Assembly (NCBI GenBank): GCA_001512885.1
Contig: LFSZ01000074.1
Coordinates: forward strand, 1-47,407
Length of the DNA: 47,407 bases
Source: Rikenellaceae bacterium DTU001
GTDB taxonomy: Bacteria > Bacteroidota > Bacteroidia > Bacteroidales > DTU049
Reading direction: 5' to 3'
Under the pieces are notes generated by a model, which was given only the letters and a program-made list of their open reading frames with translations, did not search any database and was not told the origin of the DNA. Both the position numbers and the translations under genes were made by a program. Below, in pieces: positions 36,123 to 44,513 of the stretch (its first letter is position 1; each line of letters opens with the position of its first letter).

Positions 36123-36164
36123 CAAATGAAAATAAAGTAATATTTTTTCTAAAAAAAATCATAT

Positions 36165-37295
36165 ATGAGAATAGCTGTAAATACAAGATTTTTGCTTTAT
36201 CAAAGATTAAGTGGTTTTGGCGTCTTTATTGAAGAGATCTTTAGTAGATTAGTAAAAGAACATCCAGAGGTAGAATTTACTTTTATATTTGATAGGCCTT
36301 ATCATTCATCGTTTATTTATAATACAAATGTTACTCCTAAAGTTTTGTATCCACCTGCTAGACATCCTATATTAAAATATATTTATTATCAAATCTCACT
36401 CAAACGTTATATTAATAATAATAAATTTGATTTATTTATTTCACCAGATTCAGAATTGCCATTACATTTAAAATGTCCATCATTATTAGTATTACATGAT
36501 CTTAATTTTATGTATGATCATAAGTATTTACCATTATCTGATCGACGGTATATGTTGTATTTTACACCTAAATTTTTAAAACATGCTACACGCATTATTA
36601 CTGTAAGTGAATTCAGTAAACATGATATAGAACATAATTTTCCATTTACTAATAATAAGGTAGGTATAGTCTACAACGCGGCATCTGAAAAATTTAAGCC
36701 ATTATCAGAACAAAAAATTCAAAAATTTAGAGAAAAATATTCAAAAGGTAAACCATATTTTTTATTTGTAGGAGTAATAACTCCGAGAAAAAATCTTGCA
36801 AATTTATTAAAAGCTTATAGTATTTTTAGAGAAATGTCTGATATAGATTATCCTTTAATAATTGGTGGCAATAAAATTCATAAATATAAAGAGTTTGAAA
36901 AAGAATTAAAAAATAATAAATATTCTTCAGATATTTTCTTAATAGGCAAGGTACTGGATGAAGAAATAGCAAGTTTAATTGGTAGTGCATATTCCTTAGT
37001 ATTTCCTTCAAAATTCGAAGGCTTTGGTATACCTATAATAGAAGCTATGAAATCAGGTATACCTGTCATCACTTCTAATGTAAGTTCTATGCCAGAGGTA
37101 GCAGGTGATGCTGCCTTATTAGTAGATCCATATAATCCTAGATCAATTGCCGATGCTATGTTATTATTAACTAAATCAAATGATTTGTATGTTGATCTAA
37201 AAAATAAAGGATTAGAGAGAGCTAAATCATTTTCTTGGGACATTTCTGCTAAAAAAATGTGGGAAGAAATAGAAAAAACTATAGGTATTTCTTGA
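36165..37295 (+). CDS. Glycosyltransferase family 4
   Basis: This cytoplasmic or membrane-associated GT-B-fold transferase (376 residues) presumably adds a sugar during surface polysaccharide or glycolipid synthesis. The C-terminal half has FVGVITPRKNLANLL (201-215), a donor-binding loop, and the E-x7-E motif Glu285/Glu293 in FEGFGIPIIEA, followed by PVITSNVSSMPEVAGDAALL. The N-terminal acceptor domain is intact (NTRFLLYQRLSGFGVF). Donor and acceptor sugars cannot be told. It is a single-gene unit, convergent with rdgB, and about 4 kb from the O-antigen ligase-like gene. Confidence 0.9.
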   Translation: MRIAVNTRFLLYQRLSGFGVFIEEIFSRLVKEHPEVEFTFIFDRPYHSSFIYNTNVTPKVLYPPARHPILKYIYYQISLKRYINNNKFDLFISPDSELPLHLKCPSLLVLHDLNFMYDHKYLPLSDRRYMLYFTPKFLKHATRIITVSEFSKHDIEHNFPFTNNKVGIVYNAASEKFKPLSEQKIQKFREKYSKGKPYFLFVGVITPRKNLANLLKAYSIFREMSDIDYPLIIGGNKIHKYKEFEKELKNNKYSSDIFLIGKVLDEEIASLIGSAYSLVFPSKFEGFGIPIIEAMKSGIPVITSNVSSMPEVAGDAALLVDPYNPRSIADAMLLLTKSNDLYVDLKNKGLERAKSFSWDISAKKMWEEIEKTIGIS

Positions 37296-37401
37296 GATAT
37301 CTTAATTTTCAGAACTTTATATCTGACATTAATTACAATATAGCGAGCTATATTAAACTAAATTATTACAATTATTAAAATAAAAATTTTTAGATTAATC
37401 A

Positions 37402-37992
37402 TCAAAAAAGATGAGGGTCAGACATAATAAATTTTATCAATTTAGATACAGCTTTAGCTCTATGACTTATTTTATTTTTTTCATAAATATTCATTTCAGC
37501 GAATGTTTTGCTATAACCATTAGGAATGAAAATAGGATCATAACCAAACCCATTTACACCACTTTGATACTCCGCGATATGTCCATTTATTATACCTTCG
37601 AAAAAATTAACTTTATCATTAATGATAAGGCAAATAACTGTTCTAAATCTTGCTTCTCTTTGTTTTATTCCTTTTAATTCATCTAATAATTTTTTTATAT
37701 GAGGATCGAAGCTATTATACCCCTCACCTGCAAATCTAGCTGAAAAAACACCTGGTCTTCCATTTAAAGCTTTCACTTCTAAACCTGAATCATCTGCAAA
37801 AACAGGCTTATTATATATTTGATAAATTGTATTTGCTTTTATGAATGCATTCTCTTCAAATGTTTGACCAGTTTCATTTATTTCTCTTGAATATCCTATA
37901 TCATTTAAACTTAGAATTTTGATATTAGAACCTATCAAATTTTGAATTTCTTTCAATTTCTCCAAATTATGAGTTGCAAAAATCAATTCCAT
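37402..37992 (-). CDS. rdgB: Non-canonical purine NTP pyrophosphatase (RdgB/HAM1)
   Basis: RdgB removes ITP, dITP and XTP from the nucleotide pool. The N-terminal substrate loop is FATHNLEKLKE (5-15). The catalytic and metal-binding segment is PVFADDSGLEVKALNGRPGV, followed by SARFAG. The base-recognition block is NGFGYDPIF, and the C-terminal SHRAKA motif is present. At 196 residues it has the usual length. It follows ruvB after 110 bases without a clear promoter box. Confidence 0.96.
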   Translation of the reverse strand: MELIFATHNLEKLKEIQNLIGSNIKILSLNDIGYSREINETGQTFEENAFIKANTIYQIYNKPVFADDSGLEVKALNGRPGVFSARFAGEGYNSFDPHIKKLLDELKGIKQREARFRTVICLIINDKVNFFEGIINGHIAEYQSGVNGFGYDPIFIPNGYSKTFAEMNIYEKNKISHRAKAVSKLIKFIMSDPHLF

Positions 37993-38102
37993 ATTATTTT
38001 TTAAATTAACTAATGAATAAAAATTAATATATGATTACTACTAGTATTTAAAATAGATTTATTAATTATTTTTCGTTATATTTATTGATTAATTTCACAA
38101 AA

Positions 38103-39140
38103 TCAATCAAACAATGACATAGTATCGTCACTACCTTTATATTTAATACCCAGGTGCTCATAAGCTAATTTAGTAGCCTCACGTCCACGAGGTGTGCGTT
38201 TTATATATCCTTGTTGAATCAGAAAAGGTTCATAAACTTCTTCGATAGTACCAGGATCTTCACTTACTGCTGTAGCTATAGTATTTAAACCTACGGGGCC
38301 ACCACTAAACTTTTGAATGATAGTTGTTAAAATTTTGATGTCCATCTCGTCTAGGCCGTGTGAATCTATATTCAAAGCATTAAGAGCGTAGAGAGTTATT
38401 TGTTTTTCTATTATACCAGATCCCTTAATCTGTGCAAAATCTCTCACTCTGCGGAGCAATAAATTAGCTATGCGAGGCGTACCTCTACTACGGCGAGCTA
38501 TTTCTTCTGCTGCATTAATATTTATCTCTACATTTAATATTTTAGCAGAGCGAAGAACTATCTGAAGCAAGACATCAGAAGTATAATAATCTAATCTAGA
38601 ATTGATACCAAAGCGAGAACGTAAAGGAGAAGTAAGAAGTCCTGATCTAGTAGTAGCGCCTATGAGAGTAAATGGATTCAATTTTATTTGAATAGATTTA
38701 GCATTGGGACCAGACTCTATAAGTATATCAATTTTATAATCTTCCATAGCAGAATATAGATATTCCTCTACTACGGGGCTCAATCTATGTATCTCATCAA
38801 TAAATAGAACATCAAAAGGTTTCATAGAAGTTAATAATCCAGCCAAATCGCCAGGTTTTTCTAATACAGGACCGGAAGTTACTTTTATATCTACACCTAG
38901 TTCATTTGCAATTATGTAAGACAAAGTTGTTTTACCTAATCCAGGAGGTCCATGTAGCAAAACATGATCTAGAGCTTCATTGCGAGCTTTTGCTGCTTTT
39001 ACAAATACACGTAAGTTTTCTATTATTTGCGTTTGACCAAAAAATTCTTCAAAATTCTTTGGACGTATCAAGCTCTCATATTCTCGATCTTTTTCACTTA
39101 GTTGATTTTTATCTATACTTAATGCATCATTTCTAGACAT
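38103..39140 (-). CDS. ruvB: Holliday junction branch-migration helicase RuvB
   Basis: RuvB is the AAA+ motor that, with RuvA, drives Holliday junction migration. Walker A GPPGLGKT is at 64-71 and Walker [10 protein letters not shown] has Asp115/Glu116. Sensor 1 is GATTRSG, and the arginine-finger region is SPLRSRFG. The C-terminal winged-helix DNA-binding domain has [17 protein letters not shown]. At 345 residues it is complete. ruvA and ruvC are not in the window. Confidence 0.98.
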   Translation of the reverse strand: MSRNDALSIDKNQLSEKDREYESLIRPKNFEEFFGQTQIIENLRVFVKAAKARNEALDHVLLHGPPGLGKTTLSYIIANELGVDIKVTSGPVLEKPGDLAGLLTSMKPFDVLFIDEIHRLSPVVEEYLYSAMEDYKIDILIESGPNAKSIQIKLNPFTLIGATTRSGLLTSPLRSRFGINSRLDYYTSDVLLQIVLRSAKILNVEININAAEEIARRSRGTPRIANLLLRRVRDFAQIKGSGIIEKQITLYALNALNIDSHGLDEMDIKILTTIIQKFSGGPVGLNTIATAVSEDPGTIEEVYEPFLIQQGYIKRTPRGREATKLAYEHLGIKYKGSDDTMSLFD

Positions 39141-39162
39141 ACTAAAATGGATAAGTTTTTTT

Positions 39163-39170
39163 CAAAGTTA
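39163..39170 (-). promoter_or_regulatory. -7 promoter box for ruvB
   Basis: TAACTTTG on the minus strand ends 22 bases before the start codon at 39140, within the 62-base gap after tadA. Confidence 0.55.
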
Positions 39171-39202
39171 CTAAATAATATGAAATTAATAAAAAATTCA
39201 TT

Positions 39203-39640
39203 TCATCTTTTGTTTTCAAAAAAACTCTTCATTAATTTAATGGCATCATCTTTTAATATACCATTTTTAACTTCAGTTTTTTTATGAAGGATTGAAGGAT
39301 GAAATAATGTATATCCATATTTGATATCAGAAGCGGCATAAATAATTTTACTGATTCTTGTCAAAGACAAGGCACCAGCACACATAGGACAGGGTTCGAT
39401 AGTAACATATAAAGTACAGTGATCTAAATATTTATTATTAAAAAATTCTAAGGCAGTTGCAATAGCTATCATCTCTGCATGTGCTGTAGGATCTTTTAAT
39501 CTCTCAACTTCATTGTGAGCTTTACTGATTATTTTATTATTAGCTACAATAATAGCACCTATGGGCACCTCACCGTATTCAAAAGCTTTTTGAGCCTCTT
39601 TGAGAGCTTCTCTCATAAAATATTCATCTCGTGATATCAT
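39203..39640 (-). CDS. tadA: tRNA-specific adenosine deaminase TadA-like
   Basis: TadA deaminates the wobble adenosine of tRNA-Arg(ACG) to inosine. The zinc site is complete: His54-Ala-Glu56 in PTAHAEMIA, with Glu56 the proton shuttle, and Cys84/Cys87 in EPCPMCAGAL. The 145-residue length fits TadA; the related guanine deaminases share these motifs, so substrate is by best family fit. The start lies 4 bases after the stop of the OmpA gene, so the two are probably one transcript. Confidence 0.88.
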   Translation of the reverse strand: MISRDEYFMREALKEAQKAFEYGEVPIGAIIVANNKIISKAHNEVERLKDPTAHAEMIAIATALEFFNNKYLDHCTLYVTIEPCPMCAGALSLTRISKIIYAASDIKYGYTLFHPSILHKKTEVKNGILKDDAIKLMKSFFENKR

Positions 39641-39644
39641 TAAT

Positions 39645-40826
39645 TTATTTTTTTATTAAAACTATTTCCACCCTACGATTTTTTTGCCTACCTTCATTAG
39701 TTTTGTTAGTGCTTATAGGCTTTTTGTCTCCATAACCTACATACTGCATTCTAGCAGGAGATATTCCTTTATTAAAAAAATATTTATAAACAGCTTTTGC
39801 TCTCTCGGTACTCAACCATTTATTATAAAAATCGCTACCAATGTTGTCTGTATGACCATTAATTACAAATTCTATTTCTTGATAAGTTTTTAAAAAATCT
39901 ACTATTGAATCCAAATAAATTAAAGAATTAGCAGATAATTCATAACTATCAAATGTAAAATATACATTATCTAATACAAAAGGTTGATTCAATGGCAAAA
40001 CATCTAATTTTTTCCAGATATTAGTTTTAGTAATTAAAGATACTTCTAAGAAGCTATCTGTTTGAGTACATATAGTATTAATGATCAAATCATTAGGATT
40101 TTTTAATTCATATAATTTCACATTGTCAATAAAACAGTAAGCATAATAATCCATCTCATTTATGGATTTATTTTTTCTTATTATTTTGGTATTTTGTAAA
40201 TTATATGGCACAAAATTTCCTATAGTAATATACTTTTCATCACCCGAAGCTATAAAAAAACCCACAAAATCCATCCATTCTTGATTATCAATTATAATAC
40301 TATCATGCAAAAATATCTGCGGTTTATAAAATATATACTCATTATATTCATTAAAATCTGGTAACGACGAAGATAGATAAACACCCAATCCATTAGTAAT
40401 AATTCCGGAATTAGGAGCTGATTTATATGAAAATGATAAAGCATAATAAGAATTCTTTTTAAGCGATATAGCTATCTCAGTGGATATATGCTCTACATAT
40501 CCTTTATTATATTGATAAGAGGCTGTGTCTACTCTTAGTATTATTCCGACAAAACCATCCCCAGACTTAGGTTCAGAACAACCTGCAAAATTGCATGGAA
40601 CGCTCACATTAGTACCTTTAGCGCATCTATGAAAAAAATCAGGTGTTGACCTATTAATAAAATACCAAAAGGGTAAAAAAATATCATTAGTATCTACATT
40701 TAAATATTTAGTATGAGAATTAGGGCAACGTGATATTATTTCGAAATCGCCATTTGGCAAAAGATTTTTTTGAGCAATTAAAAAATATGAAATAAAAATA
40801 ATTAAACAAGTAATTAATTTTTTCAT
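39645..40826 (-). CDS. OmpA-family outer-membrane protein
   Basis: This is a 393-residue secreted protein with signal peptide 1-18. An N-terminal domain of about 240 residues (LLPNGDFEIISRCP, then a Cys-containing segment NVSVPCNFAGCSEP) resembles that of 4343-5497. The OmpA-like domain at about 285-393 has canonical motifs: VYFTFDSYEL, NGHTDNIGS, LSTERAKAVYKY and GRQKNRRVEI. It therefore should bind peptidoglycan and link the outer membrane to the wall. It is the first gene of a unit with tadA. Confidence 0.87.
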   Translation of the reverse strand: MKKLITCLIIFISYFLIAQKNLLPNGDFEIISRCPNSHTKYLNVDTNDIFLPFWYFINRSTPDFFHRCAKGTNVSVPCNFAGCSEPKSGDGFVGIILRVDTASYQYNKGYVEHISTEIAISLKKNSYYALSFSYKSAPNSGIITNGLGVYLSSSLPDFNEYNEYIFYKPQIFLHDSIIIDNQEWMDFVGFFIASGDEKYITIGNFVPYNLQNTKIIRKNKSINEMDYYAYCFIDNVKLYELKNPNDLIINTICTQTDSFLEVSLITKTNIWKKLDVLPLNQPFVLDNVYFTFDSYELSANSLIYLDSIVDFLKTYQEIEFVINGHTDNIGSDFYNKWLSTERAKAVYKYFFNKGISPARMQYVGYGDKKPISTNKTNEGRQKNRRVEIVLIKK

Positions 40827-40858
40827 CGAATATTTATTAGATTTTTTAAGTTGTTAAA

Positions 40859-40866
40859 CAAATTTA
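40859..40866 (-). promoter_or_regulatory. -7 promoter box for the ompA-like/tadA unit
   Basis: TAAATTTG on the minus strand ends 32 bases before the start codon at 40826. Confidence 0.55.
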
Positions 40867-41030
40867 AAAATTATTTTTCACATTTTCTATATTTTTCATT
40901 AGATATTAAATTGCATTCACTGAAAAATCAGCATTTATATTAATCTATATTGAAATGATTTTTGATATATAATTAAATTTTGAGTGGAGAATCAGTCAAT
41001 ATAAACGAATGTAATGTGGTGAGTAGATAT

Positions 41031-41392
41031 AAACAAATCATTGTTTTACTTGAAGTAGTTTATCTATACTTTGTATTCACCAGCCGCCAATACTCATCCC
41101 ACGCCCATCTGTCCGAGGATGCGAGGTTTAAAAGCCGACCAATGTCTGATTCTATCTCACTTGTCAAGTATTTATGTGTGATTACAAACCACATCAGATA
41201 GCTCTGGAGATATTTAGTAGCCACACCTCTAAATCGCCGCAACCAAACCTTGAAATCGTTTATATGCTTATCGACTACTTTATACACTGTATACACCGCG
41301 ACTAATTATTTAATTATACTATAAAATACGTAAAGTAAAACAAATGATAATTGCCTCTAATGCCCTTACAAAGCATAATATTTATAAATAAC
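41031..41392 (-). mobile_element. Internally deleted IS1595 derivative (MITE-like)
   Basis: This 362-base element keeps both ends of the IS at 15623-16747 and about 250 bases of the transposase 3' part, but lacks about 770 central bases. The junction is at 41303-41306, where ...CGACTAAT joins TATTTAAT.... In the full copy the corresponding points (15895-15897 and 16666-16668) share AAT. Its terminal repeats match better than those of the full copy (ATCATTGTTTTACTT against ATCATTTGTTTTACTT). It could be mobilised only in trans. Confidence 0.82.
41060..41296 (-). pseudogene. Transposase C-terminal fragment within the deleted element
   Basis: The open frame of 78 residues corresponds to about residues 251-328 of the transposase at 15652-16638, with only a few differences (for example WLRRF for WLQRF). 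It starts at a fortuitous ATG and lacks the zinc ribbon and the first catalytic Asp, so it cannot be an active transposase. Confidence 0.85.
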
Positions 41393-41406
41393 TTACTGGT
41401 ATATTT

Positions 41407-42663
41407 TTAGAATGGAGCTTTTCTTAGTGCAAAATGATGCCCCATAGCAATAGCTAAAAGTGTCGAAATCATAGGATGTGAAATAGGATTATTAGTAATA
41501 GCAGCTATCATCATTGATAATCCAAATAATAAATAAAATGGAGTAATGAATATCTTGAATTTTTTATTTTCATATTTAATTATTGGAAATAGATACCAAA
41601 AAATATAAAGTATTATACCAATGATACCATACCTCCACAAATAAAGTATATATTCATTCTCTGAATATATTGTATAAGAATAAAAAAAGTTTTTATATGG
41701 TCCATAACCAAAGATTGGTTTTTCTTTCCACATATCGATTAAAAACTTCCAAACATCTAAGCGACCTCTCACAGATTGATTGGTAGATACAATATTTTCT
41801 CCACTCTCCACAATATTTTTGAAAAAATCAGAAAAATAAATAATTGAATATTTATTTGTTATACTAAGTATAAAAAAAATAAAAGCCGTTCCCAATAAAA
41901 TACAGATTAAATATTTAATAGGTTTATGATAAAAAATAAAATAAATTATTGGTATAACTATAATAATAACTAAAGCTGTGCGAGATTGACATAAAATAAT
42001 AGCTGTGATAGATAAAAACAAAAATATCCATTGAAAATACTTAATCTTTTTTATTTTTTCATCAAACATAGACCATAAAAACCAGCAGAAATAAAACAAA
42101 AATATCAATGCATTATTATTAGGATTGCCTGCTGTGCCGAGCATACGTTTGGGACCTGGCTGCCCTAGTGAATTTTTACCAAAAGTAGACCAGTGTAATA
42201 AAGAAGGATCATAATATGGTACTATTAAATCATGAAAATGAAAAATATTGAAATATTGGAATAAATTAATAATCAATAATAATATAAATGTAATCTGGAT
42301 AAATAAATTAAAATGATGTGGAAAATATTTAAAATAGGATATAGTTATTATTGTTATGATAATAAATTTTATAATTTTATAAAATTCAAAAAAATCATTA
42401 TAAGAAACATTAGAATGATTAACAATCAAACAGATGGCTATCCATAATGCGAAGACGATAAAAAAAATAAAAGACTTTGGAATTATTCGATTTTTATCAA
42501 TAATAATTAATAATAGACTTAATGGTACAAATATATCTACAAACCTAAAATAAATACCCAATCCAATATCAAAAGGGGGTATAAAAATATTAGAAATAAA
42601 TATTAAATAAAAGCAAATAGCATAAAAAAAAGGGAAATTAATTTTTATAGATTTAATTTGCAT
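41407..42663 (-). CDS. O-antigen ligase/polymerase-like membrane protein
   Basis: The 418-residue inner-membrane protein has about 11 hydrophobic helices. A large periplasmic loop contains SVRGRLDVWKFLIDMWKEKP then IFGYGP, the typical Wzy_C/WaaL pattern in which the Arg and the GxGP-type end are conserved. Such enzymes polymerise or ligate undecaprenyl-linked glycans on the periplasmic face. Whether it is a ligase or a polymerase cannot be decided. It lies between the IS derivative and the tRNA terminator, and has its own promoter box at 42680-42687. Confidence 0.85.
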   Translation of the reverse strand: MQIKSIKINFPFFYAICFYLIFISNIFIPPFDIGLGIYFRFVDIFVPLSLLLIIIDKNRIIPKSFIFFIVFALWIAICLIVNHSNVSYNDFFEFYKIIKFIIITIITISYFKYFPHHFNLFIQITFILLLIINLFQYFNIFHFHDLIVPYYDPSLLHWSTFGKNSLGQPGPKRMLGTAGNPNNNALIFLFYFCWFLWSMFDEKIKKIKYFQWIFLFLSITAIILCQSRTALVIIIVIPIIYFIFYHKPIKYLICILLGTAFIFFILSITNKYSIIYFSDFFKNIVESGENIVSTNQSVRGRLDVWKFLIDMWKEKPIFGYGPYKNFFYSYTIYSENEYILYLWRYGIIGIILYIFWYLFPIIKYENKKFKIFITPFYLLFGLSMMIAAITNNPISHPMISTLLAIAMGHHFALRKAPF

Positions 42664-42679
42664 AAAAAAATTTCAAAAA

Positions 42680-42687
42680 CAAAAATA
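42680..42687 (-). promoter_or_regulatory. -7 promoter box for the O-antigen ligase-like gene
   Basis: TATTTTTG on the minus strand ends 16 bases before the start codon at 42663, immediately after the tRNA terminator. Confidence 0.45.
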
Positions 42688-42690
42688 AAC

Positions 42691-42725
42691 AAAAAAAAAC
42701 CGTGAAAAATTTTAGTTTTCACGGT
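42691..42725 (-). terminator. Rho-independent terminator of the tRNA-Gly/tRNA-Leu unit
   Basis: Read on the minus strand, ACCGTGAAAA pairs with TTTTCACGGT around a 7-base loop, followed by a run of eight T's. It is a ten-base-pair perfect stem, about 55 bases past tRNA-Leu. Confidence 0.88.
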
Positions 42726-42783
42726 CAAATTATATAAAATATTTCAAATTATAATTAACAAAAATTCTAGTTCAAAAATTTGG

Positions 42784-42871
42784 TACCTCGGGCGGGACTT
42801 GAACCCGCACGGCCATAAATAAGGCCACAGGATTTTAAGTCCGGCGCGTCTACCATTTCCGCCACCGAGGC
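42784..42871 (-). tRNA. tRNA-Leu (anticodon TAA)
   Basis: This is a class II tRNA of 88 bases with a long variable arm (GTGGCCTTATTTATGGCC region). The acceptor stem is GCCTCGG/CCGAGGT with the 1:72 G-U pair known from leucine tRNAs, and the anticodon loop CTTAAAA gives anticodon TAA. The anticodon stem CCGGA/TCCTG has one C-T mismatch. The 3' CCA is encoded (42781-42783), unlike in the other four tRNAs here. Confidence 0.93.
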
Positions 42872-42876
42872 CCTAG

Positions 42877-42949
42877 AGCGGAAAACGGGACTCGAACCCG
42901 CGACCCCAACCTTGGCAAGGTTGTGCTCTACCAACTGAGCTATTTCCGC
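42877..42949 (-). tRNA. tRNA-Gly (anticodon GCC)
   Basis: The acceptor stem is GCGGAAA/TTTCCGC (minus strand), the anticodon stem CAACC/GGTTG with loop TTGCCAA, and the T-loop TTCGAGT. The anticodon GCC reads GGC and GGT. It is the first gene of the two-tRNA unit, 5 bases before tRNA-Leu. Confidence 0.95.
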
Positions 42950-42974
42950 ATTTATTTTAAAAAAATTACATCTG

Positions 42975-42982
42975 CAAAATTA
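42975..42982 (-). promoter_or_regulatory. -7 promoter box for tRNA-Gly(GCC)/tRNA-Leu
   Basis: TAATTTTG on the minus strand ends 25 bases before the tRNA-Gly 5' end. Confidence 0.65.
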
Positions 42983-43010
42983 TTAATATTTTTTAAAATA
43001 AAAAAATTTT

Positions 43011-44390
43011 TTACAAAATTTTATCTAATTTAATTGTAAAATGTCTCATAATAGGAGCTTCTTCTACTATTCGATAACCATGCTTAATCTGATCACGTTT
43101 TTCATAAACAGCTTTTAATACTTCGCCCACATATCTTAAATGGTCATTAGAATAGATGCGACGAGGTATAGCTAGACGTACCAATTCCAATGCTGGATAA
43201 CGATCTTGTTTAGTTATAGGATCTCTATCAGCTAATAGAGTTCCTATTTCTACACCTCTCACTCCACCTTCTACATATAATTCTACTGCTAATGTTTGTG
43301 CTATATATTCTTCTTTTGGCACTTGAGGTAGAAACTTTTTAGCATCTACAAAAATAGCATGTCCTCCAGCAGGTTTTTGATATGGTATTCCGCTCTCTTG
43401 TAAGATATCTCCTAACAGTTTAACTTGCTTAACACGATAGTCTAAATATGTAAATTCAGTAGATTCATCTAAACCTACAGCCAGAGCATTCATATCTCTA
43501 CCTGCCATGCCACCATAAGTAACAAAACCTTCAAACATAACATTAAATGTGCTAGTTTGTTCCCATATTTTATGATCACGCATAGCAATAAAACCTCCAA
43601 TATTTACCAATCCATCCTTTTTAGCACTCATAGTCATGATATCAGCATAAGATAGCATCTCTTTTACTATTTCTTTAATATTTTTATCTTCATAACCTTT
43701 TTCCCTTGTCTTTATGAAATAAGCATTTTCGGCAAATCTAGCACCATCTATCACTACTAATTTATTGAAATGATTAGCTACTTCGCGTACTTGTTTTAGA
43801 TTTTCCATGCTTACGGGTTGGCCACCAGCAGTATTATTTGTAATAGTAACAATAATAAAAGGAATTTTAGATGCTTCATTAGTTTCTAATACTTTAACTA
43901 ATTTATTAATATCCACATTCCCTTTAAAAGGGTGAATGATATCTGTATCAAAGGCTTCATCAATAGTACAATCTATTGCTGTAGCTTGTCTATATTCGAT
44001 ATGTCCTTTAGTGGTATCAAAATGACTATTACCAGGAATAATATCCCCAGATTTTATTAAAACTGAGAAAAGTACATTCTCAGCGGCTCTCCCTTGATGT
44101 GTAGGCATGAAATAAGGAAAACCTAAAATATCTTCTATTACCTTTTTTAAATTATAATATGATGAAGCTCCGGCATAGCTCTCATCTCCAAGCATCAAAG
44201 CAGACCATTGCCTATCGCTCATAGCGCCAGTACCACTATCTGTCAATAAGTCAATAATCGTCCTTTCGCTGGGCAAATTAAATAAATTATAATGAGCCTC
44301 TTTGATCCATTGTTCACGTTCTTGTTTAGAACTCATATTAATAGGCTCTACCATTTTTACTTTGTAGGGTTCAAAAAAAATTTCTTTCAT
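43011..44390 (-). CDS. tnaA: Tryptophanase (PLP-dependent beta-eliminating lyase)
   Basis: Tryptophanase cleaves L-tryptophan to indole, pyruvate and ammonia in the cytoplasm. The PLP lysine is Lys258 in MSAKKDG, and the cofactor phosphate is held by HQGRAAEN (98-105). IDGARFAENAYF (214-225) contains the Asp/Arg pair that contacts PLP and substrate. The close relative tyrosine phenol-lyase has a substrate-binding Arg in an ERG motif; here the equivalent position is Ile382 (VEIGTLL), which favours tryptophanase. At 459 residues it has the normal length. There is no tnaC-like leader peptide and no tryptophan permease next to it. Confidence 0.88.
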   Translation of the reverse strand: MKEIFFEPYKVKMVEPINMSSKQEREQWIKEAHYNLFNLPSERTIIDLLTDSGTGAMSDRQWSALMLGDESYAGASSYYNLKKVIEDILGFPYFMPTHQGRAAENVLFSVLIKSGDIIPGNSHFDTTKGHIEYRQATAIDCTIDEAFDTDIIHPFKGNVDINKLVKVLETNEASKIPFIIVTITNNTAGGQPVSMENLKQVREVANHFNKLVVIDGARFAENAYFIKTREKGYEDKNIKEIVKEMLSYADIMTMSAKKDGLVNIGGFIAMRDHKIWEQTSTFNVMFEGFVTYGGMAGRDMNALAVGLDESTEFTYLDYRVKQVKLLGDILQESGIPYQKPAGGHAIFVDAKKFLPQVPKEEYIAQTLAVELYVEGGVRGVEIGTLLADRDPITKQDRYPALELVRLAIPRRIYSNDHLRYVGEVLKAVYEKRDQIKHGYRIVEEAPIMRHFTIKLDKIL

Positions 44391-44406
44391 AAATCAATTA
44401 TTTTGG

Positions 44407-44414
44407 CAAAGTTA
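44407..44414 (-). promoter_or_regulatory. -7 promoter box for tryptophanase
   Basis: TAACTTTG on the minus strand ends 16 bases before the start codon at 44390, so the leader is too short for a tnaC-type attenuator. Confidence 0.55.
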
Positions 44415-44513
44415 ATTGAAAAATTACATATTATTAAAAAAAATTTAATATTTTAAAGTTAAAATAAGCTTATGTAATGATTTTTTAAAAAACGAAATAA
44501 ATAATAATTAAGT

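Noticed and set aside
37337-37354. 18-base palindrome AATATAGCGAGCTATATT between the GT4 gene and rdgB
   Set aside because: It could be a bidirectional terminator of convergent genes, but neither side has a T-run; the stem alone is not enough to call it.
40980-41201. Plus-strand frame in the deleted IS element
   Set aside because: It is antisense to the transposase fragment and crosses the element boundary.
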